Shown here: piece by piece, positions 1 through 6,810 of the stretch
Layout: each line of letters starts with the position of its first letter
How positions within the stretch are numbered: position 1 is the first letter of the stretch
Assembly: GCA_020346805.1 (NCBI GenBank)
Contig: CP070790.1
Location: 2,089,560 to 2,097,234, forward strand
Direction: 5' to 3'
Origin: Planctomycetota bacterium
GTDB taxonomy: Bacteria; Planctomycetota; Phycisphaerae; UBA1845; PWPN01
Length of the DNA: 7,675 bases
Made by a program: the position numbers and the translations under genes
Notes under the pieces: model-generated
Database searches by the model: none
Seen by the model: the letters and a program-made list of their open reading frames with translations, nothing else
Told to the model about the DNA's origin: nothing

Positions 1-162
1 GGTAAGAATTCGGGCCCCAAAAACCGCATTGACCAGATTGGCGGCGTCGTTGCGCCCGACTTCAATCGTGTCCCAGATTAACATCATAATCGCGATGAAC
101 ATGGCCCCATAGAGGAAAGGAGTCATGGTTTGGGTTTGAGCTATCAGGGACTCGAAGATCAA
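1..162 (-). CDS. pit: PiT-family inorganic phosphate permease, N-terminal fragment
   Basis: This is the first 54 codons of an inner-membrane phosphate transporter of the PiT family (low-affinity uptake of phosphate or metal-phosphate coupled to a cation). The gene runs off the left edge of the window. I translated the reverse complement by hand. It gives a hydrophobic helix (FLYGAMFIAIMMLIWDTIE) followed by GRNDAANLVNAVFGARILT, which matches the family signature GxNDxANxxGxxxGxxxLT in the first repeat. I chose the TTG at 162 because GGAG lies 8 bases upstream (171-174). An in-frame ATG at 126 has no ribosome binding site and would cut into the first hydrophobic segment. The frame is open further upstream, so the start is not certain. 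It lies 48 bases downstream of the DUF47 gene on the same strand, the usual accessory-permease pair, and is probably cotranscribed with it. Confidence 0.85.
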   Translation of the reverse strand, partial: MIFESLIAQTQTMTPFLYGAMFIAIMMLIWDTIEVGRNDAANLVNAVFGARILT

Positions 163-210
163 TTTTGAGGCTCCGTCCTTATATGATTGTTTATGGATTA
201 TCCAGGTAGG

Positions 211-879
211 TTACTTGACCAGCATCCGCCGCAAACGCTCCGCCGTCTTATCCGCATGATTGGCCAGCCTTCCCAACTCTCGAAACACTTGGGACCACAG
301 GAAAATATCGGTGGCCTTGATTTCGTCTTCCAGGGCAAAAAGTTTCTGAGCGAGGTCGAATTCAGCCTGGTCCGACTCCCATTCCGCCTGCTCGGACTTT
401 GCTACAAGTTCGAGGATTTTCTGGGTTTTGGGGCCGCCGAAATCATCTTCGACAATATCTTTGAGTTCATCTGAACATTCAAAAATAAGATTGCACACAT
501 TCAGTACCAGTTTTACATAATTTAGAACATCATGGACAAGGGACTTATGCAAAACCAGTTTTTTGATGGTCAGCAACACGGCCAGATCTTCCACGGAGTC
601 GGCTATGTCGTCCTGCAGCTTTAAATAGGCGAGCAGGTCACCGCGATAGATCGGCAAATAAAATGTTTTGGGTACTGTCTCCCGTATTTCGTTCTTGATT
701 TGGTCTGCCTTGTGTTCGCTTTTGAAAACCTGTTTGCTGAGTTTTGCCAGCCCCTCGTAGTCCTGATCGACTACATGCTGAAACATGGGTTCCACCAAGG
801 CGACGCATTCTTTGATCCTGGCCATGTGCTCTCCCAGGGGGCCGAAAGGTGCTTCCTCAAATCGTTCGAATGTGCTCAC
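211..879 (-). CDS. DUF47/PhoU-like phosphate transport accessory protein (TIGR00153-type)
   Basis: This is a 222-residue, all-helical cytoplasmic protein of the DUF47 family, distantly related to PhoU and normally encoded next to a PiT permease, whose activity it is thought to modulate. The opening FERFEEAPFGPLGEHM matches the family N-terminus (F...SPF..L..H). The acidic metal-binding motifs typical of PhoU-like helix bundles are visible: EHKAD at about 55-59, LQDDIADSVEDLA at about 88-100, and NHADKTAERLRRM near the C-terminus (207-219). Length is normal for the family. The frame opens at a TTG at 891, but I prefer the GTG at 879: GGAG sits 6 bases before it (886-889), while the TTG has no ribosome binding site and would add only four residues. 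The next gene downstream is pit, so the pair is probably one operon serving phosphate uptake. The exact regulatory role is inferred from the family. Confidence 0.9.
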   Translation of the reverse strand: MSTFERFEEAPFGPLGEHMARIKECVALVEPMFQHVVDQDYEGLAKLSKQVFKSEHKADQIKNEIRETVPKTFYLPIYRGDLLAYLKLQDDIADSVEDLAVLLTIKKLVLHKSLVHDVLNYVKLVLNVCNLIFECSDELKDIVEDDFGGPKTQKILELVAKSEQAEWESDQAEFDLAQKLFALEDEIKATDIFLWSQVFRELGRLANHADKTAERLRRMLVK

Positions 880-964
880 GGTAATCTCCAATCAGGAGGG
901 TTACAATGGACAGTAAAAACGTATTTTCAACGCCTGATCCTCTTTTATTTGTCAAGGCGCCGGC

Positions 965-992
965 AGTATAACCACCGCTGAGTAAAAAACAA
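965..992 (-). promoter_or_regulatory. Candidate promoter for the DUF47-pit operon
   Basis: On the minus strand, TTGTTT (987-992) and TATACT (965-970) are separated by 16 bases. The -10 matches the sigma-70 consensus at five of six positions; the -35 matches at only three. A transcript starting near 958 would have a leader of about 80 bases before the GTG at 879. I saw no convincing Pho box. This is a hand scan only. Confidence 0.35.
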
Positions 993-1036
993 CCTGTATA
1001 TTCACGGTATATTAAATACGGCAAACCACCAGATAG

Positions 1037-1051
1037 GGTATAATATTCATA
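1037..1051 (+). promoter_or_regulatory. Candidate uvrB promoter -10 region
   Basis: A perfect TATAAT lies at 1039-1044 inside the 15-mer GGTATAATATTCATA. The same 15 bases occur immediately upstream of rnpB (6796-6810), where they fit the expected transcription start. There is no good -35 at 16-18 bases upstream and no TG extension here. A transcript starting near 1051 would have a leader of about 130 bases before the uvrB ATG. I see no LexA/SOS box that I can identify with confidence. Confidence 0.45.
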
Positions 1052-1183
1052 CTCGAATCAGGCCCATTCCAGGTGGAAGTGGTGTAGTTGATATTTGAAC
1101 CATCAAAGGCCGGGCAATATGATAAATCTTTGTTGTGATAGGTGATTGTTGTTCTTAAGGTCAATCAGTATACGGTTTTAGGC

Positions 1184-3181
1184 ATGTCCGAGTTTAAAAT
1201 TCACAGTGAGTTTGCCCCGGCGGGGGATCAGCCCGCCGCCATCGATAAGCTGAACCAGGCTTACCGCAACGGGCGGAAGTACCAGTGCCTGCTGGGGGTG
1301 ACCGGTTCGGGCAAGACCTTTACCATGGCCCATGTGATCCAGCATCTCGACCGCCCCACACTGGTCATCAGCCATAATAAAACTCTGGCCGCCCAGCTTT
1401 ACGAGGAATTCTGCGAACTGTTTCCGGAGAACGCCGTTGAATATTTCGTCAGCTATTACGATTACTACCAACCGGAAGCCTATATCCCTCAGCGCGACAT
1501 TTATATAGAAAAAGATGCTTCGCGTAACGACGATCTGGATCGGCTCCGGCTTAGTGCCACCAGTTCCCTGATTTCCCAGCGGGACGTGATTATCGTGGCC
1601 AGTGTTTCCTGCATCTTCGGCCTGGGCTCGCCGGAAGATTTCAAACGCAGCATCATTACTGTCCGTCGCGGTGATACCATGGACCGCGATGAACTGCTCA
1701 AACGCTTCATCGATCTGCAGTACGCCCGCAACGACATCGATTTTAAACGGGGAACCTTCCGCGTACGGGGCGATGTGATTGAGCTTCATCCGGCCAACGA
1801 AGAATTTGCCTATCGGATAGAAATGTTCGGCGACGAAATCGACCGAATCGACCTGATCGATCCGCTGACCAGCGAGACGATTACCTCCCAGGAGGTGATC
1901 TTTATCTATCCGGCGGTTCACTATGTCATGCCGGAGGATCGTATGGAGGCGGCCCTCAAAACTATCGAAGAGGAACTCGAACTTCGGCTCCAACAACTTC
2001 GCCGACAGGGTAAATTGCTGGAAGCCCAGCGCTTGGCGGCCCGAACCCGGTACGACCTGGAGATGATCCGTGAGGCGGGTTACTGCAGCGGGATCGAGAA
2101 TTACTCGCGGCACTTCAACGGTACCCCGCCAGGCTCCCGGCCGTTTACCCTGATCGACTATTTCCCACAGGATTACCTGCTGATTGTCGACGAATCACAC
2201 GCCACGGTCCCCCAACTAAATGCCATGTATGCCGGCGATCGCAGCCGAAAGGAGGTTTTAGTCGAGCACGGTTTTCGATTACCGTCATGCCTGGACAATC
2301 GCCCCCTGCGGTTCAAGGAATTCGAGTCCCTGTGGAACCAGGTTCTGTTTGTCAGTGCAACCCCCGGTCCCTATGAGCTGAAAGAATGCGGCGGTGAAGT
2401 GGTGGAGCAAATTATTCGGCCGACCGGTCTGGTGGATCCGATGATTCACGTTCAACCGGCTCGCGGCCAGGTGCCCGACCTGCTGGACCGGATCAACGAA
2501 AGAGTAGCCGTCGGTGAGCGGATCCTGGTTACCACGCTGACCAAGCGGCTGGCCGAGGATTTGTCGGCGTATATCGATCAGCGCGGTTACCGGGGGAGGT
2601 ACCTGCACAGCGAAATCAATACGCTGGAGCGGATTGAAATTCTCAACGATTTGCGGAAAGGCGAATTTGACGTGCTGGTGGGTGTAAACCTGCTTCGTGA
2701 AGGGCTCGATTTGCCAGAAGTTTCACTGGTGGCCATTATGGATGCGGATAAGGAAGGATTTCTGCGCAGTGAAACCTCCCTGGTTCAGACCATCGGCCGA
2801 ACCGCCCGCAACGTAAATGCCGAGGTTATACTGTATGCCGACAAAGTTACCCCCAGCATGCAGCGAGCGATTGATGAAACCAAGCGGCGGCGGGAACTGC
2901 AGTTGAAGTATAATGAGGAACACGAGATTACACCGGAGACGATCAAAAAGGCGATTCGTACGACTCTGGAACAGGAAATGACGGCCCGCAGGGTTGCCCG
3001 TCAGGCGGTCCAGGCCAGCGAGGCCGAGTATGATCGTACCGAGTTGATTGCCATGCTCGAAAGTGAGATGCTGGAAGCGGCCGAACAACTCGATTTTGAG
3101 CGGGCGGCCATGCTCCGCGATAGAATCAAGGAACTGCAGGAAGCCCCCATATTGGAGAAGACTAATCCCGGGAATAAATAA
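1184..3181 (+). CDS. uvrB: UvrABC excinuclease subunit B
   Basis: UvrB is the damage-verification helicase-like subunit of nucleotide excision repair. It is loaded by UvrA and then recruits UvrC. The 665-residue product is full length. Visible landmarks: Walker A GVTGSGKT (38-45); the tyrosine-rich beta-hairpin [20 protein letters not shown] (89-108), which inserts between DNA strands; motif II DESH (336-339); SATPGPYE (391-398); the C-terminal helicase lobe with [31 protein letters not shown] and motif [11 protein letters not shown] (535-543); and a C-terminal UVR domain (about 620-655) that contacts UvrC. The frame is open back to a GTG at 1142, but the ATG at 1184 gives the family-typical start [17 protein letters not shown]. 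Neither start has a clear ribosome binding site. nadC follows after 106 bases on the same strand; I see no functional link between them. Confidence 0.98.
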   Translation: MSEFKIHSEFAPAGDQPAAIDKLNQAYRNGRKYQCLLGVTGSGKTFTMAHVIQHLDRPTLVISHNKTLAAQLYEEFCELFPENAVEYFVSYYDYYQPEAYIPQRDIYIEKDASRNDDLDRLRLSATSSLISQRDVIIVASVSCIFGLGSPEDFKRSIITVRRGDTMDRDELLKRFIDLQYARNDIDFKRGTFRVRGDVIELHPANEEFAYRIEMFGDEIDRIDLIDPLTSETITSQEVIFIYPAVHYVMPEDRMEAALKTIEEELELRLQQLRRQGKLLEAQRLAARTRYDLEMIREAGYCSGIENYSRHFNGTPPGSRPFTLIDYFPQDYLLIVDESHATVPQLNAMYAGDRSRKEVLVEHGFRLPSCLDNRPLRFKEFESLWNQVLFVSATPGPYELKECGGEVVEQIIRPTGLVDPMIHVQPARGQVPDLLDRINERVAVGERILVTTLTKRLAEDLSAYIDQRGYRGRYLHSEINTLERIEILNDLRKGEFDVLVGVNLLREGLDLPEVSLVAIMDADKEGFLRSETSLVQTIGRTARNVNAEVILYADKVTPSMQRAIDETKRRRELQLKYNEEHEITPETIKKAIRTTLEQEMTARRVARQAVQASEAEYDRTELIAMLESEMLEAAEQLDFERAAMLRDRIKELQEAPILEKTNPGNK

Positions 3182-3199
3182 TTGTTTTAGTTTGGGGCA

Positions 3200-3228
3200 G
3201 TCACATGCGGAACTTAAATAGTTAGAAT
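3200..3228 (+). promoter_or_regulatory. Weak candidate promoter for nadC
   Basis: In the uvrB-nadC gap, GTCACA (3200-3205) and TAGAAT (3223-3228) are spaced by 17 bases, matching the sigma-70 boxes at four and five of six positions. A start near 3235 would leave a leader of about 50 bases. No terminator hairpin is evident after uvrB, so read-through from uvrB is equally possible. Confidence 0.3.
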
Positions 3229-3287
3229 CTGTCAGCGATGTTTTGTGTAAAGCCTCGTGGTTGGCAAAATCGAAAGCGAATCAAATC

Positions 3288-4172
3288 ATGCAACATCCCA
3301 ATCGTGAACAACTCCGTCGGCTATGGGAGAACGCCCTGGCTGAAGACGGTTTCGAGAACGATGTAACTTCTTTGCTGGTTATTAATGAAGGGATAGCCGG
3401 CTCGGCCCAAATTGTCGCTCGGCAAGCGGGGATTTTTGCCGGTGCGATAATATTCGATGTTCTTAAAGAAGCTTACGCCCAGCGGATTACCGTTCGATTA
3501 CAAGTCGGTGACGGTGACGCCCTGAAAGCCGATACCACAATTGCCACGCTGACCGGTCCCATACGACTGTTACTGGGCATCGAGCGAACGTTGCTTAATT
3601 TTCTGCAAAGACTCTGCGGGGTGGCGACCTTAACCCGACAATACGTTGATGCCGTTGCCGGTACACGGGCCAAAATCTACGATACGCGCAAAACCGTTCC
3701 CGGCTGGCGGCAGCTCGATAAGTATGCGGTTGGCTGCGGGGGGGGGCAGAACCATCGTATGGGTCTGCACGATGCCATTCTGGTAAAGGATAATCACCTG
3801 GCCCATATTGAAATAAGTGAACTTTTGCCGGTGGTTTCTGAAATGGTTAATGAAGCGTCCCGGCTCAATCCGCCGCCCGGGTTTGTGGAGTTTGAAGTCG
3901 ATTCCGTAGAGCAGTTGGATGAACTGCTTAAAGTTTCGGGCATCGATGTGATCTTATTAGACAATTTTACTATCGATTTAATGCGTAAAGCGGTGGCCCG
4001 CCGGGATGCCTTGGATTTGGCCGGTAAAATTGAGCTGGAAGCTTCCGGCAACATAGTCTTGAATAATGTCCGCAAGATTGCGGAAACCGGGGTGGACCGA
4101 ATTTCCTTGGGGGCCATCACTCACTCCGCCCCGGCTTTGGATATCGGAATGGAGATAGAAACCGGCGTGTAA
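3288..4172 (+). CDS. nadC: Nicotinate-nucleotide pyrophosphorylase (carboxylating), quinolinate phosphoribosyltransferase
   Basis: NadC converts quinolinate and PRPP to nicotinate mononucleotide, CO2 and pyrophosphate, joining the de novo pathway to the common route to NAD; it is cytosolic. The 294-residue product has the usual length and the full set of motifs: ERTLLNFLQRLCGVAT (99-114), DTRKTVPG (132-139), GGGQNHRMGL (151-160), LVKDNH (165-170), the acidic active-site strand EFEVDS (201-206), LLDNFT (223-228), EASGNI (251-256) and SLGAITHS (273-280). The frame is open from a TTG at 3243, but the ATG at 3288 gives the normal N-terminus (LWENALAEDGFENDVTS). No strong ribosome binding site precedes either. 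The codons for the three glycines before QNHR form an unbroken run of nine G (3738-3746). nadA and nadB are not adjacent. Confidence 0.97.
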   Translation: MQHPNREQLRRLWENALAEDGFENDVTSLLVINEGIAGSAQIVARQAGIFAGAIIFDVLKEAYAQRITVRLQVGDGDALKADTTIATLTGPIRLLLGIERTLLNFLQRLCGVATLTRQYVDAVAGTRAKIYDTRKTVPGWRQLDKYAVGCGGGQNHRMGLHDAILVKDNHLAHIEISELLPVVSEMVNEASRLNPPPGFVEFEVDSVEQLDELLKVSGIDVILLDNFTIDLMRKAVARRDALDLAGKIELEASGNIVLNNVRKIAETGVDRISLGAITHSAPALDIGMEIETGV

Positions 4173-4288
4173 AAATGTTATTTTTCTAATCCGCACAGCC
4201 GAGGGTTAGCGAGACGTTGAAGATACTTACGCATTACAAACAACTTGGTTTTGGTGACTGAGCGGGGCGGGTCTGTTGCTTTGAGTAT

Positions 4289-4299
4289 CTTAACTTAAG
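4289..4299. repeat. Operator-like palindrome over the mntA promoter -35
   Basis: CTTAACTTAAG is a perfect inverted repeat with a single central base. It covers the candidate -35 (4290-4295) of the MntA/HepT module. Position and symmetry suggest a repressor site, but no binding protein is identified and an 11-base palindrome can occur by chance. Confidence 0.3.
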
Positions 4300-4318
4300 C
4301 GGCGATGTCTGATAAAAT
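4290..4318 (+). promoter_or_regulatory. Candidate promoter of the mntA-hepT module
   Basis: TTAACT (4290-4295) is followed after 17 bases by TAAAAT (4313-4318), which carries the TGn extension (TG at 4310-4311). Matches to consensus are four and five of six, with ideal spacing. Transcription would begin near 4325, about 36 bases before the ATG, so the module seems to have its own promoter rather than relying on nadC. Confidence 0.55.
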
Positions 4319-4360
4319 AGAAATGCTCCGTATTTGTCGTCTTTCGGAAGGTGTGATTTT

Positions 4361-4651
4361 ATGAAAGCAATTAGGCTCTTGAGAGATAAACGCGACGAGA
4401 TTTTACACATTGCGGCAAAGTATGGTGCTCACAATGTGCGAGTATTCGGCTCTATTGCCCGAGGCGAGGTGGATATCCAAAGCGACGTTGATTTTCTGGT
4501 AGAGCTTGAACCCGGGCGATCTTTGATGGATCACGTAGCCTTGACGCAAGACTTAGAAGATTTGCTTGGCCGTAAGGTTGACGTTGTTGAAGTCCAGGCC
4601 CTGCATTGGTATATCCGCGACCGCGTGTTGGAGGAGGCAGTAGCTCTGTGA
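4361..4651 (+). CDS. mntA: MntA-type minimal nucleotidyltransferase, antitoxin of a HEPN/MNT pair
   Basis: This is a 96-residue minimal nucleotidyltransferase of the polymerase-beta superfamily. The catalytic signature GSx10DxD is exact: G30, S31, D42 and D44 in FGSIARGEVDIQSDVDFLVE. A third acidic residue is plausibly D74 in KVDVVE. In characterised type VII modules, MntA transfers AMP units from ATP to a tyrosine of the partner HEPN toxin and silences it; that role is inferred here from family and pairing. I chose the ATG at 4361 because GGAAGG (4346-4351) lies 9 bases upstream; an earlier in-frame start at 4334 would add nine untypical residues. The stop codon overlaps the hepT start (GTGA at 4648-4651), implying translational coupling. 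Confidence 0.9.
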   Translation: MKAIRLLRDKRDEILHIAAKYGAHNVRVFGSIARGEVDIQSDVDFLVELEPGRSLMDHVALTQDLEDLLGRKVDVVEVQALHWYIRDRVLEEAVAL

Positions 4652-4992
4652 AAGACGAAAAACTATATCTAATTCACATCGCTGAAAGTCTTCGCCGAAT
4701 CGAGACTTATATCCAAGGTGGGAAAGCGGAGTTTATGAAAAGCACTATGATTCAGGATGCCGTGATTCGCAATTTTGAAGTCATCGGTGAAGCGGCCAAG
4801 CAGATTTCGGAAGATATAAAAGAGCAATATCTTGATTTACCTTGGCGACGAATTGCCGGCTTTCGGGATGTGTTGATTCACGCCTATGCGCGGGTGCGGC
4901 TCGATGAAGTGTGGAACATCATTGAACAAGACCTACCCGAATTGAAACGTAAGATAGATGTCATTCTAAAAGATTTTGAAGACCGATCCTGA
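4648..4992 (+). CDS. hepT: HepT-like HEPN ribonuclease toxin (DUF86)
   Basis: This 114-residue helical HEPN-domain protein of the DUF86/HepT family is the expected toxin partner of MntA. The RNase motif RX4HXY is exact: R73, H78 and Y80 in FRDVLIHAY. Y80 is the position that MntA-type enzymes AMPylate in studied systems. Other family features are RNFEVIGEAAKQIS (41-54) and the conserved WRRIAGFRD. The start is the GTG at 4648: it overlaps the mntA stop by four bases and has a strong ribosome binding site, GGAGGAGG (4630-4637), 10 bases upstream. The frame is open from 4606 but that would overlap mntA by 45 bases. All catalytic residues are present, so the toxin looks intact. It ends 45 bases from the convergent esterase gene; I saw no clear terminator between them. 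Confidence 0.9.
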   Translation: MKDEKLYLIHIAESLRRIETYIQGGKAEFMKSTMIQDAVIRNFEVIGEAAKQISEDIKEQYLDLPWRRIAGFRDVLIHAYARVRLDEVWNIIEQDLPELKRKIDVILKDFEDRS

Positions 4993-5037
4993 ATGATTTT
5001 TCAATAGAGGGGATGCAGGACTTTCAGTAAATTGCAC

Positions 5038-6585
5038 TCAATCCGCACACCCGGGTGTGGGGGGGATGTTGGCTCCGCTCATACAAGCTTGAAAGATGAC
5101 AAAATCTTCGAGGTCCACGTCTTGATCGCCGTCAAGCAAGGTATCCAGGCAATCGGGATCATTTTGCTGATTACCCGATCCGGTCATGCATTGCTGCAGA
5201 TGGCCGAAGTCCTCCTGATCGACATCGTTATCACCGTCAAAGTCGCCGTGGGCCCAGGTGCTGGTGTTTGCTTCATTGGAATAGGGCGAGTCACCCAAGT
5301 AGTTGTATGCCCGAACGCGATAATAAAAAGTCGTGAACAGCGGAAGATCGGCATCAATATAACTTGTCACATTTGCCCGGACGGTGTCGATTTGAGTCCA
5401 GTTGCTGGTGTCGTTCTGCGACCGTTCGATCTTGAAGTAATTTTCATTATCGGCGTTATCCGTCCAGCTTAAATGAATTTCGCGGGCATCCACGGTTGTT
5501 GCATTCAAATTATCGGGGGCGTTGGGAAGGGAGGTTGGCGGGGGCAGCATCACAAAGTCCATCAACAGGTCGGCAAAGCTTGCCGCTCCTTCATGTGTTA
5601 AATGGATGCCGTCGTAAAGATCGTCGGCAGTGGTCAGATCCTCTCCGTTAATCACAAACAGGTTGTTATCTCCCGCTGCCCGCCGGGTGGCCACTATCTG
5701 ACGTACGGTATCGCGGTATTGATCCATGGTATAACCGTTATTTTTGTTGGGGGTCAGCTTGGTGGTATGTATGGGGGTAAAGCAGTAGACCGGTTGGGTG
5801 TGGACGGCTCTTAAATTATCCAGAAACTGGTTATATCGGCTCTGGTACAAGGGCAGGTTGTTTTCGGAATTCCAGTCGTTGAATCCCCACAACACGGTGG
5901 CTAAGTCGAATGATTCATTATCCAACATGGATCCTATAGGTGGGCCGACTTTAGCCCCCCCGACCGCCAGGTTGAATAGTTCCCAGCCTTTATCGCGAGC
6001 CAGTACCCAATCGTAGGAGGTATCACTGGTGCCGTCCTGGCCTGCTGAATGTGTAATGGAGTCGCCAAAGGCAACATAGCGGGGTTTGTTGATGGGAGAG
6101 CAAGCCGACAGTGATACCCCATCGTCCAGGTCCAGGCCGATGAACGCCACATTGGAATAGCTGGGGCATACGATTTCATAAGTTACCGACTGGCCCGGAT
6201 TGTTCGAGGTGACGTTTAGTGTCAATCCCGATATTACCTCGGTACGTATCCCATCCTGATAGATGCTGAAGATGTCAATATTGTGATAACCGGGAACATA
6301 CTGAAACCTGGCGGTGACTGAATTGCTGGTGGTACAAAAGCGCACTGCTACGCCGGGTTGGGTCTCGGCATATTGATTATTGAAGTTTCGATTGGGATCG
6401 CTGAGTAATTCCTGGGTGAAGCGATTCAGATATGCAATGGTCGGTTGCACGTCGGCAAAAAATAATCTCCGATATTCTATCAGCGGATCATTGGGAGGGA
6501 TGGGATTGACTGCGGTTGCCGAACCGGCAGCTAACACCGATATGGTCATTATAATTATCAAGGTTTTCGGTTTTATCGTATGCAT
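5038..6585 (-). CDS. Secreted SGNH/GDSL hydrolase with FN3 and dockerin-like repeats
   Basis: This 515-residue exported protein is probably an esterase or deacetylase, perhaps acting on polysaccharide. Order of parts: signal peptide (1-25, hydrophobic TLIIIMTISVLAAG, cleavage likely after ATA); an N-terminal beta-rich region (about 30-165) that may be the jelly-roll found before some SGNH domains; the SGNH catalytic domain (about 168-347) with block I GDSIT (Ser176), block II glycine in NLAVGGA (205-211), block III GFND (Asn236) and block V DGIH (Asp325, His328); an FN3 domain (about 354-444); and two dockerin-like calcium-loop repeats, DFDGDNDVDQEDF (448-460) and LDGDQDVDLEDF (484-495), with cysteines at 466, 479, 501 and 513. 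All catalytic residues are present. The substrate cannot be read from the sequence. The ATG at 6585 has only a weak upstream purine stretch, but the signal peptide begins cleanly there. Confidence 0.9.
   Translation of the reverse strand: MHTIKPKTLIIIMTISVLAAGSATAVNPIPPNDPLIEYRRLFFADVQPTIAYLNRFTQELLSDPNRNFNNQYAETQPGVAVRFCTTSNSVTARFQYVPGYHNIDIFSIYQDGIRTEVISGLTLNVTSNNPGQSVTYEIVCPSYSNVAFIGLDLDDGVSLSACSPINKPRYVAFGDSITHSAGQDGTSDTSYDWVLARDKGWELFNLAVGGAKVGPPIGSMLDNESFDLATVLWGFNDWNSENNLPLYQSRYNQFLDNLRAVHTQPVYCFTPIHTTKLTPNKNNGYTMDQYRDTVRQIVATRRAAGDNNLFVINGEDLTTADDLYDGIHLTHEGAASFADLLMDFVMLPPPTSLPNAPDNLNATTVDAREIHLSWTDNADNENYFKIERSQNDTSNWTQIDTVRANVTSYIDADLPLFTTFYYRVRAYNYLGDSPYSNEANTSTWAHGDFDGDNDVDQEDFGHLQQCMTGSGNQQNDPDCLDTLLDGDQDVDLEDFVIFQACMSGANIPPTPGCAD
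5046..5059. repeat. 14-base perfect palindrome in the hydrolase 3' end
   Basis: CACACCCGGGTGTG lies in the last codons of the hydrolase gene (encoding part of PTPGC) and is followed by a G run. No T tract follows on the minus strand, so it is not a standard terminator; it may simply reflect codon choice. Confidence 0.4.
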
Positions 6586-6697
6586 GGCAAATGCTTTTCT
6601 CTGCGGCGAACAGGGATGTGCCTTCCTGAGCCTGCCTTAGTTATATGCCACAGAATTTTTGGCCCTGTGGATCGGCCCCTCCGCTTTGCTGTTATGC

Positions 6698-6706
6698 ATT
6701 ATAACA
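6698..6706 (-). promoter_or_regulatory. Candidate extended -10 promoter of the SGNH hydrolase gene
   Basis: On the minus strand the sequence reads TGTTATAAT, a perfect -10 with the TGn extension. No good -35 is found at normal spacing (TTTACA at 6715-6720 is too close). Transcription would begin near 6691 and leave a leader of about 105 bases. The -10 sits in a small inverted repeat, TGTTAT-GCATT-ATAACA (6690-6706). Confidence 0.5.
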
Positions 6707-6794
6707 TAGTCACTTGTAAATATCCTGGAAAAATATATCCATGATCCTTTGGATCCTGTATTTACCGGCCTGTTATGCTTTAATTACAACGGTG

Positions 6795-6803
6795 TGGTAT
6801 AAT
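6795..6803 (+). promoter_or_regulatory. rnpB promoter, extended -10
   Basis: TGGTATAAT is a perfect -10 (6798-6803) with the TGn extension. The predicted start, about 7 bases downstream, falls at 6810-6811, just where the RNase P RNA P1 helix begins. This agreement makes the call strong although no good -35 is visible. Confidence 0.75.
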
Positions 6804-6810
6804 ATTCATA

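Larger units (their letters stand above)
880..1183. other. Divergent intergenic region between DUF47 and uvrB
   Basis: About 300 bases separate two divergent genes. The region is AT-richer than the flanking coding DNA and holds the candidate minus-strand promoter for the phosphate operon and the candidate plus-strand promoter for uvrB. No RNA gene or strong hairpin is apparent. A minus-strand frame of about 50 codons is open across 1012-1164 and reads like protein, but it has no ribosome binding site, so I do not call it a gene. Confidence 0.6.

Noticed and set aside
187..474. Plus-strand open frame of 95 codons.
   Set aside because: It lies antisense within the well-supported DUF47 gene and shows no recognisable domain.
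1066..1074. ATTCCAGGT downstream of the shared 15-mer at uvrB, also present inside rnpB, suggesting a decayed rnpB copy.
   Set aside because: The distances from the 15-mer differ and no other conserved rnpB block is present in the uvrB upstream region.
1012..1164. A minus-strand frame of about 50 codons whose translation (for example GSNINYTTSTWNGPDSSM) looks protein-like.
   Set aside because: It has no ribosome binding site, opens only at a TTG next to the uvrB start, and a frame of this length is expected by chance. It might be the tail of a decayed gene, but I cannot support that.
1178..2113. Long minus-strand open frame of 311 codons opposite uvrB.
   Set aside because: It is a shadow of the uvrB codon pattern; the plus strand carries every UvrB motif.
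4993..5037. Possible bidirectional terminator between hepT and the convergent hydrolase gene.
   Set aside because: Only a four-base stem (TGAA/TTCA) could be drawn; no convincing hairpin with a T tract on either strand.
6648..6670. Inverted repeat CCACAG...CTGTGG upstream of the hydrolase gene.
   Set aside because: A six-pair stem with an 11-base loop and no T tract; too weak to call a terminator or riboswitch.
6743..6755. Small inverted repeat GATCC-TTT-GGATC between the hydrolase gene and rnpB.
   Set aside because: Short, without a T tract and not placed over a promoter box; likely chance.
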